In this document: positions 15,762-22,883 of the stretch, piece after piece
How the letters are laid out: each line of letters opens with the position of its first letter
Numbering within the stretch: the stretch's first letter is position 1
Source: Oligoflexia bacterium
GTDB taxonomy: Bacteria; Bdellovibrionota; UBA1018; CAIPTA01
NCBI GenBank assembly: GCA_903867855.1
Contig: CAIPTA010000114.1
Coordinates: forward strand, 1-44,193
DNA: 44,193 nucleotides
Reading direction: 5' to 3'
The notes under the pieces: model-generated
Database searches by the model: none
What the model was told of the DNA's origin: nothing
The model's input: only the letters and a program-made list of their open reading frames with translations
Position numbers and translations under genes: made by a program

Positions 15762-15886
15762 CCCCAACTCTTAAAATTCCCCCAGACGAGGCGTGCGACG
15801 AGGAACCGACTAAAGCGGCCGTTAGTGGCCGCTGCAGGAGCGTCCGAGGAGAACAACGAAGTATGGGGGAATTTTAAAAATTGGGG
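15762..15886. repeat. Nested palindromic element, 125 bp
   Basis: Outer arms of 23 nt (15762-15784 and 15864-15886) are complementary at 21 of 23 positions, including a perfect 14-bp block TTAAAATTCCCCCA/TGGGGGAATTTTAA. The interior holds another perfect hairpin, AGCGGCC-GTTAGT-GGCCGCT (15814-15833), and two related purine-rich strings (GACGAGGAAC and GAGGAGAAC). No coding frame crosses the left arm. It abuts the recombinase remnant directly. The architecture resembles a mobile palindrome or a folded single-strand recombination site; I do not recognise its family. Confidence 0.6.
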
Positions 15887-16389
15887 TCCCATTCGATCCA
15901 AAAACCGGAAAAGTCCAACCACACGATATTATTGAAATTCCGATCCTGAGCGACGCTGGATTTATCGAGACAGTCGCCACTTTTTATCAATCGGGCCACT
16001 CGATTCCCGAAATTGGCAGGATGCTCAAAGTCCCCAGGTCCACCGTTCGATACAAACTGAAGAAGGGTCACGTTCCCTTGCGGCCCTCAACGCGGGTCCA
16101 AGCAACGTGGTGGGAAAGGAATTCGGGAAAAACTCGGTGGAACTCGCCCTACGGATTCCGGTTCTATCAAGGGAAGATTCAAGCGCATCCCCAAGAGTTC
16201 GTGGCGTTAAAAATCATTCTGGATTGGGCACGCGACGGGCAGAGTTTTGAGTCCATTGCCGCAAATCTCAATGACCACAGCTTTCGGCCTCGGCGGGCAC
16301 AAAAATGGAATCGATTTACCGTCAGACAAATCGTGAGGTGGCACGAAGAACATCCAGAAGTCCTTAAGGAGGTGGAGCGTGGGAATTGA
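15887..16389 (+). pseudogene. Serine recombinase remnant (HTH plus Recombinase domain, no catalytic domain)
   Basis: The reading frame is open from about 15825 but has no credible start. It encodes a helix-turn-helix (SIPEIGRMLKVPRSTVRYKLK) followed by the Recombinase domain of large serine recombinases (NSPYGFRFYQGKIQAHPQEF, then SFESIAANLNDHSFRPRRAQKW and FTVRQIVRWHEE). The N-terminal resolvase domain with the catalytic serine is absent; the palindromic element sits where it would begin. Alternatively this is a shorter stand-alone DNA-binding protein starting at the ATG at 16021. Its location between tRNA-His-type repeats suggests it derives from the mobile element's own machinery. Confidence 0.65.
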
Positions 16390-16594
16390 AAACATCTTAA
16401 AGATCGCAGTAACATTTTTGGCAATGGCCGCGCTGACAGGGCAGATGCCACGCATAACGAACCAAGTCAGGCATGCGCAGATTGCGTTACTTCAGGATTC
16501 CAGGGCCAGTAAGTGGGGCTCTCCGGACTTAATATATTCTTCAATGAAGAAACGAGTACCACTCAAACAAGGGCCTCAACAGAATATACGGTAA
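16379..16594 (+). CDS. Small membrane-associated protein downstream of the recombinase remnant
   Basis: A 71-residue frame starting with GTG at 16379, overlapping the recombinase stop by 11 nt and preceded by AAGGAGG about 8 nt upstream. Residues ~5-22 are hydrophobic (ILKIAVTFLAMAALTG); the rest is a short basic tail with the segment LLQDSRASKWG. The strong ribosome site and overlap argue for a real gene translated with the upstream frame. Function unknown. Confidence 0.5.
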   Translation: MGIENILKIAVTFLAMAALTGQMPRITNQVRHAQIALLQDSRASKWGSPDLIYSSMKKRVPLKQGPQQNIR

Positions 16595-16722
16595 TCAAGA
16601 AAGCGTGAGGCCGGTCCGGAAGTAATGGCACTTTAATCCAGTAAATGAGGCCAGTATTTCTGGGCTTATTTCGTATCGATAGCTTCCCTATCAGCGGCGC
16701 AGTGTTTCGAGGTTGAGCAAAA

Positions 16723-17640
16723 TTATGGAATTTCGAGTACGATCTTTCCTCTGGCTCGACCTTCCTGTATTGATCGATGCGCCTCTGCCGCCTTCTCAAG
16801 TGGAAAGCTCTGAGCAACCCGCGGGACAAGTCTTCCTGTTTCTGCAAGCTCGGCTATCGCCGCGAAGTGGGCGGGCTCACGTCGGGCGAATATCATCGTA
16901 GCGCCATCAGCCGGTTCGACGATTGAACCCGCTCGAACATTTTGCTTTCCGACCTTTGATATTGATCCAAGTGCGCCATGACCAGCGCAATCTAGTATAG
17001 CATCGGCACCGTTTGGCACGAGTTCGCATATTCGGACTATTGCTTCGTCGCCAAAGGGGACGGGCTCGGCACCAATTGATTGTAAATACTGATGTTGAGA
17101 ATTAGCGTCAACCCCGATCACTCTTGCTCCGCGTGCTCGCGCAATTTGAACTGCGAGTGAGCCTACGGCACCAGCGGCGCCATGAATCACGAAAATTTCA
17201 TTCCGCTGAACTTGTAAAACATGGACAACGGCCCGATAGGCCGTGAGTCCGGGTAGTGGAAGACCAGCAGCTTCGGCCCAGCTCAAAGTCGGTGGCTTGC
17301 GCACGAACGCATCAACCGGACCAGATACTTTTTCAGCGTAGGTGCCGGAGTGAAGTATTTCCTCACGGAGATAGCCGATAACTTCATCGCCGATCTGAAA
17401 TTCAGATACTCCTGCGCCCACTCGTTCGACGACGCCAGCTACATCCCAGCCTGGAATAACAGGAAACCAGGCATCAGTGAAGCTCTCAGCCATTCCTGCC
17501 TGAAGTTTGAAATCAGCAGGATTAATTCCTGCTGCCTTAACTCGAACCACAATACTGGTTTGAGAAAGTTTTGGCTCTGGCACTTCGGCTAACTCCAAGA
17601 CTTCTGGACCGCCATACTTACGGTAAATAATCGCTTTCAT
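16723..17640 (-). CDS. NADPH:quinone oxidoreductase-like protein (zinc-independent MDR)
   Basis: A 305-residue medium-chain reductase. The N-terminal GroES-like domain (RVKAAGINPADFKLQAGM, GWDVAGVVERVG) precedes a Rossmann domain with the coenzyme loop HGAAGAVGSLAVQIA. Structural and catalytic zinc ligands of alcohol dehydrogenases are missing, as in quinone oxidoreductases and enone reductases. It lies 13 nt downstream of an NTF2-like gene on the same strand, and the pair is divergent from an Rrf2 regulator. An electrophile- or quinone-detoxifying role within the island is a reasonable inference. Confidence 0.9.
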   Translation of the reverse strand: MKAIIYRKYGGPEVLELAEVPEPKLSQTSIVVRVKAAGINPADFKLQAGMAESFTDAWFPVIPGWDVAGVVERVGAGVSEFQIGDEVIGYLREEILHSGTYAEKVSGPVDAFVRKPPTLSWAEAAGLPLPGLTAYRAVVHVLQVQRNEIFVIHGAAGAVGSLAVQIARARGARVIGVDANSQHQYLQSIGAEPVPFGDEAIVRICELVPNGADAILDCAGHGALGSISKVGKQNVRAGSIVEPADGATMIFARREPAHFAAIAELAETGRLVPRVAQSFPLEKAAEAHRSIQEGRARGKIVLEIP

Positions 17641-17653
17641 TGGGGCTCCTCAT

Positions 17654-18127
17654 TTAAAATGCCATCGGGAGATCGTGGAGTATCCGTAGGTGAGTGATTT
17701 TCCAAACGTCCGCGACTTTTTCAAAGCTAGGTTCGTAATAGCCCGACTCAATAGGCATAATCGATCCTTGTGCACCCGATGCTCCTTTCGGCCAGCCTCC
17801 CGCAGGCTTTGCAGACCCCACGATGTTGTAGGCAATGAATTGAGCACTCAACTTGGCTTGATTGCCGTTAACCTCAATGATCAGATCAAAGGTTGTATGG
17901 TGGCTCCAGCCCCTTGCAGGATGGGGTTTCATCATATTCGCAACAGCCGAGCCAATGGTGTCCTGACCTGAAAGCTCACCGATCAGCTCCGCAGGTTTCG
18001 GATTGTTGTAAAAGATTTGGACTTTGGCATCTTTGGTGAAAAGAGCCTTTAATGCATTACCATCACGTGCGTCTGTCGCCCGAACGTACTTCGCCATGAC
18101 CTGTTGAATTTCCCTTTCATCACTCAT
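17654..18127 (-). CDS. NTF2-like / SnoaL-like family protein
   Basis: A 157-residue cone-shaped NTF2-like domain: helical start (EREIQQVMAKYVRATDARDGNALKALFTKDAKVQ), then the long beta sheet with HHTTFDLIIEVNGNQAKLSAQF and a C-terminal VWKITHLRIL strand. Such proteins are small-molecule isomerases, hydrolases or binding proteins. Start at the ATG at 18127, GGGAG 6 nt upstream. Transcribed with the MDR oxidoreductase from a promoter overlapping the TATGTA-type operator, so probably controlled by the adjacent Rrf2 protein. Confidence 0.82.
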   Translation of the reverse strand: MSDEREIQQVMAKYVRATDARDGNALKALFTKDAKVQIFYNNPKPAELIGELSGQDTIGSAVANMMKPHPARGWSHHTTFDLIIEVNGNQAKLSAQFIAYNIVGSAKPAGGWPKGASGAQGSIMPIESGYYEPSFEKVADVWKITHLRILHDLPMAF

Positions 18128-18168
18128 AATTGCTCCCTTGCATCTCAATAAAGACAATCTTTATAAGG

Positions 18169-18187
18169 TATGTATAACATGTACATA
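18169..18187. promoter_or_regulatory. Probable Rrf2 operator, island copy
   Basis: TATGTA (18169-18174) and TACATA (18182-18187) form an inverted repeat with 7 bases between. A further TACATA-like half-site (ATGTACATAT) lies near 18227-18236. The same half-sites form the azoR-rrf2 operator at 6264-6290. Position between the divergent NTF2-like and rrf2 genes supports autoregulation. Confidence 0.6.
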
Positions 18188-18274
18188 TTTAAGATAGTCG
18201 TGTTTTTATTTAAATGCAACAGTGAAATGTACATATCGATTTACAGTCTTCTTAGGCTCTGCTATATTGGAACA

Positions 18275-18694
18275 ATGGTGAATGTACGGTTCGCGAGCGC
18301 ATTACAAATGATGATGAGTCTGAGTCACGGAGCCGACGAAGGACATCCACTTCTTACATCCGTTCAATTGGCGGAGGGGCTCAATACGAATCCGACCTCT
18401 GTGCGGGCATTGGTTTCTCTTCTTGCGAAAGCGGGATTAGTTGAAGCATTTAAAGGGAAAACAGGTGGGGTTCGACTGAAAAAGAAACCTGACAAGGTGA
18501 CTCTAAAAGATATTTATTTGGCAGTTGCGGAGAATGGCACATTTCTCTCGTGCAGGACTGAAATCCCACATCAATGTATTGTCACCCGAAATATGGACAG
18601 CATCTTTGCCGAAGTTTCTCAATCTGCTGAGAAGGTGCTTTTGAAGCACTTTAGCGGAACATCATTGTCTCAACTCATGGCCCGTCTGAGGTAA
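18275..18694 (+). CDS. Rrf2-family transcriptional regulator, island paralogue
   Basis: From the ATG at 18275, 139 residues, the same length and alignment as the regulator at 6375 (MVNVRFASALQMM versus MVNKQFATAVHVM; ESVNTNP versus EGLNTNP; GGVRLKK versus GGVTLKR). Winged helix in the first 75 residues, then the dimerisation helix. Cys93 and Cys101 remain, the latter matching Cys100 of the paralogue; no IscR-type cluster spacing. An upstream start at 18170 would read through the operator and is rejected. Precedes a monooxygenase-like gene by 7 nt and is divergent from the NTF2-like/oxidoreductase pair. Confidence 0.85.
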   Translation: MVNVRFASALQMMMSLSHGADEGHPLLTSVQLAEGLNTNPTSVRALVSLLAKAGLVEAFKGKTGGVRLKKKPDKVTLKDIYLAVAENGTFLSCRTEIPHQCIVTRNMDSIFAEVSQSAEKVLLKHFSGTSLSQLMARLR

Positions 18695-18701
18695 TGCAAA
18701 A

Positions 18702-19067
18702 ATGACTACCATTTCAAAAAATAATGAGTGCATCACGTTTATCAACGTCTTTACCACTGAGCCAGTAAATCAACTTAAGCTGGTTGAACTGCTGACCCAT
18801 GTGACAGAAAATTTCGTCCGCAAAGCAAATGGGTTCATGTCAGCTAGCCTTCATCGCAGTTTGGATGGCACTAAGGTCACGATGTATGCTCAATGGCACA
18901 GCATGGATGACTACCAATCCATGCGTGAAGACCCAGCCCCACTTCTATATCTGACGGATGCACTCAAGATCGCGAAGTTTGAACCTGGAGTCTACGAGGT
19001 CGTGGAAATATTCGACGCTGAAGAAGGTAACTCCATCAAGCCTGGTACGGGTCACTATTCAAAATAG
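18702..19067 (+). CDS. Antibiotic biosynthesis monooxygenase (ABM) family protein
   Basis: A 121-residue ferredoxin-like dimeric alpha-beta barrel protein. FINVFTTEPVNQLKLVELL and GFMSASLHRSLDGTKVTMYAQWHSMDDYQSM follow the ABM pattern, including the conserved Trp in the AQWHS strand. Members act as cofactor-independent quinone-forming monooxygenases or as quinone/heme-binding proteins. It follows rrf2 by 7 nt and so should share its regulation. With the oxidoreductase and NTF2-like protein this forms a small quinone or electrophile response set. Confidence 0.85.
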   Translation: MTTISKNNECITFINVFTTEPVNQLKLVELLTHVTENFVRKANGFMSASLHRSLDGTKVTMYAQWHSMDDYQSMREDPAPLLYLTDALKIAKFEPGVYEVVEIFDAEEGNSIKPGTGHYSK

Positions 19068-19164
19068 TTTCTGTTCCCGGAAATAACTCCGCAAAGTTCG
19101 TTGCCGCGCTCTATAAAATATTTGCCATTAATCCAAACTGTAGGACTTGGCCTGAGCAAATTGT

Positions 19165-20073
19165 TTAGCGTTTTATAATTTGCTCGCGCCTGACAGGGTC
19201 ATAGTCAATTCGGTTTTTGGAATTGCCCGCCAGCAAAGCTCCTGCGATGTCACGCGCCCTGGTGTCTGGATTTAAAATGAATAGAGATCGATCTCGGGTA
19301 TCTTTTGGAATCAAACTAATAAGTTCAGCGTCATACGAATTGAAGGCAACTCCCCAAAGCACAATTCGCTTGGCGTTGGATAACCATCTCGATGCAATTT
19401 GATGAATGTAGTCGTGGTGCTGTCTCACTCCGCGATCACGAAATGCCTTATTTATAAGTTCCATCTCTTTGGAGTCAGCTGGAAATGCACGATTTTGGAG
19501 AAATAGATCAACAATGGTGTCGTCGATCGTTGATTCCATCGGGAGTATTAGAGAAGCCGGCTCAGTCGCTCGACCATGCAAAGCGATGAAATGCTTGGAA
19601 AATAATTTGTTCTCGAAAAGTAATTCATCCCAATTTGTTGAAATTACTCCGAATGGTTCGTCGTTTTCAAGCTCGAGGTAGCGAAGAACAGAAGAGTAAT
19701 CGCGCAGAGAAATTTCGCGATTTTCTTGAGCTGCACAAAATGATTTTCCGATCTGATTTCTAAATTCATTGAAACCGGCAACGCTAAAATCGATCACTTC
19801 TTTTTCTGGTGATTCAATCGTTCCATTTTGTGAAAGGAATTTCAGTAGCGCATAACGAGTGTCTCGCGCGACGAAGGAAAATGCCGCCAAGTAACTGGAG
19901 AGATCCGGGTTGGAAGTCTTGTATTTTTCATCGAGGCCGACGTGTTTATCGTATCCTTCGAAAGTCGCGATAGCCCGCCGGAGCGGCTCATTTCCATTTT
20001 CAACCGCACCGTTGCCGACTATGACAATTTTTTGAAGTGGAGCGGTTTCAACATTTGTAATCAGCTCCTTCAT
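19165..20073 (-). CDS. Standalone SIR2-like domain protein beside the tRNA-His repeat
   Basis: A 302-residue protein resembling the SIR2-like NAD-binding fold: IVIVGNGAVENGNEPLRRAI at residues 16-35 (glycine-rich start), PFGVISTNWDELLFE (the TN-x-D motif), ALHGRA (the histidine of SIR2 domains), and a late IVLWGVAFNSYDAEL strand. No fused effector domain is visible. Several anti-phage systems use SIR2-like NADases, and the gene lies in an integrated island next to a tRNA, so a defence role is possible; no partner gene of a known system is adjacent. A ribosome site TAGGA is close to the ATG. Family call moderate, function open. Confidence 0.6.
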   Translation of the reverse strand: MKELITNVETAPLQKIVIVGNGAVENGNEPLRRAIATFEGYDKHVGLDEKYKTSNPDLSSYLAAFSFVARDTRYALLKFLSQNGTIESPEKEVIDFSVAGFNEFRNQIGKSFCAAQENREISLRDYSSVLRYLELENDEPFGVISTNWDELLFENKLFSKHFIALHGRATEPASLILPMESTIDDTIVDLFLQNRAFPADSKEMELINKAFRDRGVRQHHDYIHQIASRWLSNAKRIVLWGVAFNSYDAELISLIPKDTRDRSLFILNPDTRARDIAGALLAGNSKNRIDYDPVRREQIIKR

Positions 20074-20089
20074 GATCCTAGTGAACCTG

Positions 20090-20233
20090 GCGTAGAAAAT
20101 GTGTTCAAGCTCCGTGGGGTAATACCATTCGACCCAACAGGCGGAATTTTGCTAAATATTTGATTTTGCTGAATTGAGGAATCCAAAATGTGATTCCTTT
20201 TGTTAGAAAAAATTGGGGTAACTGATGGGGCTT
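20090..20233. repeat. Right copy of the tRNA-His-associated direct repeat
   Basis: Contains the 34-bp block (20200-20233) identical to 15616-15649, overlapping the last 20 bases of tRNA-His, plus the 16-bp block 20152-20167 and weaker similarity from about 20090. In this copy the plus strand also reads as a plausible protein end (GVIPFDPTGGILLNI then stop at 20163), which is degenerate in the left copy; it may be the leftover 3' end of a gene once next to the tRNA. Confidence 0.75.
20177..20203. terminator. Hairpin beside tRNA-His, possible terminator
   Basis: AGGAATC (20177-20183) and GATTCCT (20192-20198) form a 7-bp stem with an 8-nt loop; on the plus strand TTTGTT follows. On the minus strand, after the tRNA, a T6 run occurs first and the hairpin later, so its direction is uncertain. 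Confidence 0.45.
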
Positions 20234-20290
20234 GAACCCACGACATTCGGAATCACAATCCGACGCTCTACCAACTGAGCTACAGCTACC
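20214..20290 (-). tRNA. tRNA-His (anticodon GTG)
   Basis: A complete cloverleaf read on the minus strand: G-1 followed by acceptor GTAGCTG pairing with CAGTTAC, D-arm GCTCAGTTGGTAGAGC, anticodon stem TCGGA/TCCGA with loop TTGTGAT (GTG), T-arm GTGGG-TTCAAGC-CCCAT, then C73 and an encoded CCA. The extra G-1 opposite C73 is the identity element of tRNA-His. Its last 20 bases are duplicated at 15630-15649, marking it as the integration site of the island. Confidence 0.97.
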
Positions 20291-20306
20291 ACAAAGATGT
20301 CCCACA

Positions 20307-20335
20307 GGTTTATTCAAGCGGAGCCCTAGAGTCAA
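20307..20335 (-). promoter_or_regulatory. Likely promoter of tRNA-His
   Basis: On the minus strand TTGACT (20335-20330) and TAAACC (20312-20307) are 17 bp apart and end 16 bp before the mature tRNA 5' end. The -35 is close to consensus and the -10 is weak. Confidence 0.5.
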
Positions 20336-20402
20336 TGAAAGAGTAATAATGCGCATTGTCACAGCCTTCTTTTCCGGCCATTGCTCTGCTAAGGTATAGG
20401 CT

Positions 20403-21092
20403 ATGAAAAGCATTTACCTACTTTCTTTGCTCTTTTGCTCGTCCATCACCCACGCAGCTGTTTTTGATGCTGCCGATTATCTCGCTCCCGGCAACCAGGC
20501 CCTCGGCGTATTTGGTGAAGCTCTGCTCTCTGATCCTAGCTCCCAAGGCGTGGAAGCTCGTTATCGCATGGGGATCTCGGATGATTTGAATGCTGCGGGA
20601 ATTATCGGCACCGGCAGTGATAATCGCCAGTTTCGCCTTGGAGCGGAGGCTGTGTATAATTTGCTTCCTGATGTGGACCACCAATTCGGCTTGAGTGGTC
20701 TTGGCAGCGCCCTCATCTTGAAGCGCCAAAGCTATACTGCCTTTCAACTACGCGTTGGCCCCATGGTGAATAAAACTCTCACCGGCTTTGAGATGTTCCC
20801 CGCGAATATTTATGTGGCGATCCCTTTCTACTTTGAGTTTCACGGCTCCACGATCACCACAGGTTCGCAGCTAGTGCTGGGCACCGCTTGGGATCTCTCT
20901 GACCGCAAAGATTGGTATGCCGTAACGGAAGGTGGCGTGCAGCTCGCAAACTCTGAAAGCTATATCTTGCTTGGATTTGGCATTCGCTTTGGTGCGTCGT
21001 CTACCCGCACGAGCCATAAACGCTATAATCAAACAAAAGATTCCACGGAAGATGATCGCGAGTATAAGAGTGAAGACTTCCAAAAAAAATAG
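20403..21092 (+). CDS. Outer-membrane beta-barrel-like protein
   Basis: A 229-residue protein with a signal peptide (1-18, cleavage near THA-AV). The mature part is a series of alternating amphipathic strands with aromatic ends (VEARYRMGISDDLNAAGIIG, FRLGAEAVYNLLP, YTAFQLRVGPMV, YILLGFGIRFG), the pattern of a small outer-membrane barrel. After the last strand there is a charged tail (residues ~200-229). Function unknown. It lies on the tRNA side outside the island and overlaps the downstream HAD gene. Confidence 0.7.
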   Translation: MKSIYLLSLLFCSSITHAAVFDAADYLAPGNQALGVFGEALLSDPSSQGVEARYRMGISDDLNAAGIIGTGSDNRQFRLGAEAVYNLLPDVDHQFGLSGLGSALILKRQSYTAFQLRVGPMVNKTLTGFEMFPANIYVAIPFYFEFHGSTITTGSQLVLGTAWDLSDRKDWYAVTEGGVQLANSESYILLGFGIRFGASSTRTSHKRYNQTKDSTEDDREYKSEDFQKK

Positions 21093-21897
21093 CCTAGCTC
21101 CGATCAACACGATCACGAAAAGCTACTGCAAAAAGTTGCGGGGCATTTTCACCGATATCGACGATACCTTAACTACTCACGGCAAGCTCACAGAGGATGC
21201 CTATAAAGCGCTCTGGAAGGCCAAGGCTGCAGGCTTGCGAATTATTCCCATCACTGGGCGCCCTGCCGGCTGGGTGGATCACTTCGCGCGTATGTGGCCG
21301 GTGGATGCCGTGGTGGGCGAAAATGGTGCCTTCTACTTTCACCTGGATGCCAAACAAGGTCGCGACGGAAAACTCCTGCAGCGTTTTGTGCAAGATGCCG
21401 CTACCCGCAAAGCCAATACAGCTAAGCTTTGGCAGGTTTTTCATGAACTGCAGAAAAAACGCCCCGCCCTGCAAGTGGCCAGCGATCAGGGCTATCGCGA
21501 GATCGATCTCGCCGTAGATTTTTGCGAAGATGTGCCTCGCCTTCCAGAAAATGAAATCGATGAGATTGTCCACGCATTCGAAAAAGCGGGCGCGCAAGCA
21601 AAAATCAGTTCGATCCATGTGAACGCCTGGTTCGGCAATCACAATAAATTTTCTTGTATCAAGCTGCTCTTGAAAGAACTCTACGGAGAAAACATTGATT
21701 CCGTGAAAGAGAACTATCTCTACTTTGGTGATTCACCTAACGACGAACCCCTCTTCCAGGAATTTCCTCATTCTGTGGGTGTAGCGAATGTAAAAGATTT
21801 TCTGCCACGCATGAAAGCGTGGCCACGCTATATTACCAAAAAAGAGGGTGGACACGGTTTCGCCGAAGCGGTGAATTTGATTCTGAAGAATCGCTGA
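21052..21897 (+). CDS. HAD-superfamily hydrolase, Cof/IIB type
   Basis: About 281 residues from the ATG at 21052, overlapping the barrel gene by 41 nt; a GTG at 21070 is an alternative. HAD motifs: I in GIFTDIDDTLTTHG (nucleophile and acid Asp), II in IPITGRP, III/IV in FGDSPNDEPLF. The cap between motifs II and III is of the IIB kind, as in sugar-phosphate, phosphoglycolate or mannosyl-phosphoglycerate phosphatases. Substrate cannot be named. A basic N-terminal extension precedes motif I. Confidence 0.83.
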   Translation: MIASIRVKTSKKNSLAPINTITKSYCKKLRGIFTDIDDTLTTHGKLTEDAYKALWKAKAAGLRIIPITGRPAGWVDHFARMWPVDAVVGENGAFYFHLDAKQGRDGKLLQRFVQDAATRKANTAKLWQVFHELQKKRPALQVASDQGYREIDLAVDFCEDVPRLPENEIDEIVHAFEKAGAQAKISSIHVNAWFGNHNKFSCIKLLLKELYGENIDSVKENYLYFGDSPNDEPLFQEFPHSVGVANVKDFLPRMKAWPRYITKKEGGHGFAEAVNLILKNR

Positions 21898-21935
21898 GAC
21901 AAAGCGATCAGACTCTCCCCGCGCTATCAAAATAA

Positions 21936-22841
21936 CTACTGAATTTCTTTTCCCACGCGATCCCAGCGCATCTGCAAGTTTTCCTTATCAAAGGAAAAAT
22001 ATAGATAAAGCATCTTGCCCACTAACTCGCTCTTCTGGATAAAACCCCAATAGCGACTATCGCTGGAGCGATCACGATTATCACCCATGGCAAAGTATTG
22101 CCCGGCGGGAACGGTGATGGGCCCGAAGTTTTCCCTATCCATAAAAGCTTGATTGTTAATTTTACGAACCGTGAAATGGCGATTCCCAATCGTTTCCTCA
22201 AAAAGTCGATAAGGATAGCCATCATCGCCCTGAATGGCTTCTCCTGGCTTATCTTCGATCTTAGTGCCATTTAAGATGATCTCATTGTGGCGCACTTCGA
22301 TCACGTCTCCCGGCAAACCGATGAGGCGCTTTACATAGCGAATATCGTGATCCTTCGGATATTGAAACACGATCACTTCCCCACGCTCCGGCTCGCGCCT
22401 AGCGAAGGCCCAGCCATTGGCCATCACATAATCGCCGATGAGAAGTGTGGGCACCATGGATTGGCTCGGAATAGAAAAAGTGGCGAAGTGATCTCCGGGA
22501 GGTGTGAAAAGATCGAGCACCTCGGGAGAACAAGTAACCGCCACCAAAAATAAAACATAGAAACGCTTCTTTTGAAATTTTCCGAGCGCCATCACGCCCA
22601 ATTTTTTTGAAGCTCTCCATGCCTCGATGGCCGCGTAGACTGAAAAAATAGAGGCGAGCGTTGCGGCGAGGAGAAGCCCACGAAAGCTATCCAGGCAAAA
22701 CAGCACGATGGTGGAATAAAATAGAACGGAGAGCGCACCCAAAATAATCGCTAAGCGAATATTGCCGTTATAGAGCTGACCAAGACCAGGCACAGTGCCC
22801 GAGAGAGAAGCAGAGATCCAAGCTTTACGTTGTTTTTCCAT
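21936..22841 (-). CDS. lepB: Signal peptidase I with extra N-terminal membrane region
   Basis: A 301-residue leader peptidase. The catalytic serine (Ser128) is in IPSQSMVPTLL, the lysine (Lys171) in RYVKRLIGLPGD, and the GDNRDRSSDSRYWGF box is intact. It removes signal peptides at the periplasmic face of the inner membrane. Unusually, about 100 residues precede the catalytic domain and contain GTVPGLGQLYNGN, a motif of TM2/DUF5683-like small membrane proteins, followed by three hydrophobic segments, so the protein looks like a fusion. Convergent with the HAD gene and 42 nt downstream of the pseudouridine synthase gene. Confidence 0.92.
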   Translation of the reverse strand: MEKQRKAWISASLSGTVPGLGQLYNGNIRLAIILGALSVLFYSTIVLFCLDSFRGLLLAATLASIFSVYAAIEAWRASKKLGVMALGKFQKKRFYVLFLVAVTCSPEVLDLFTPPGDHFATFSIPSQSMVPTLLIGDYVMANGWAFARREPERGEVIVFQYPKDHDIRYVKRLIGLPGDVIEVRHNEIILNGTKIEDKPGEAIQGDDGYPYRLFEETIGNRHFTVRKINNQAFMDRENFGPITVPAGQYFAMGDNRDRSSDSRYWGFIQKSELVGKMLYLYFSFDKENLQMRWDRVGKEIQ

Positions 22842-22883
22842 GTAGTCATTCTGCTACCAAGCAGGGCTGAAGTAAAATGTCTT

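Noticed and set aside
15814..15833. Possible integron attC site, because of the GTTAGT loop within an imperfect palindrome.
   Set aside because: The GTTRRRY/RYYYAAC core sites at the arm ends and the bulged R/L box layout are not present, and no integron integrase is nearby.
15722..15922. Minus-strand frame beginning MVGLFRFLDRMGP, resembling the GPFCFLDRMGP segment of the pirin protein at 8369-9226.
   Set aside because: The match is 10-11 residues only, the rest is unrelated, and the plus strand of the same DNA carries recombinase-type coding. Treated as chance.
19942..20163. Plus-strand frame ending GVIPFDPTGGILLNI opposite the SIR2-like gene.
   Set aside because: Most of it lies antisense to the SIR2-like coding region. 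Only the last ~30 residues, upstream of the SIR2 start, could be a gene remnant, and this is noted with the direct repeat rather than called as a gene.
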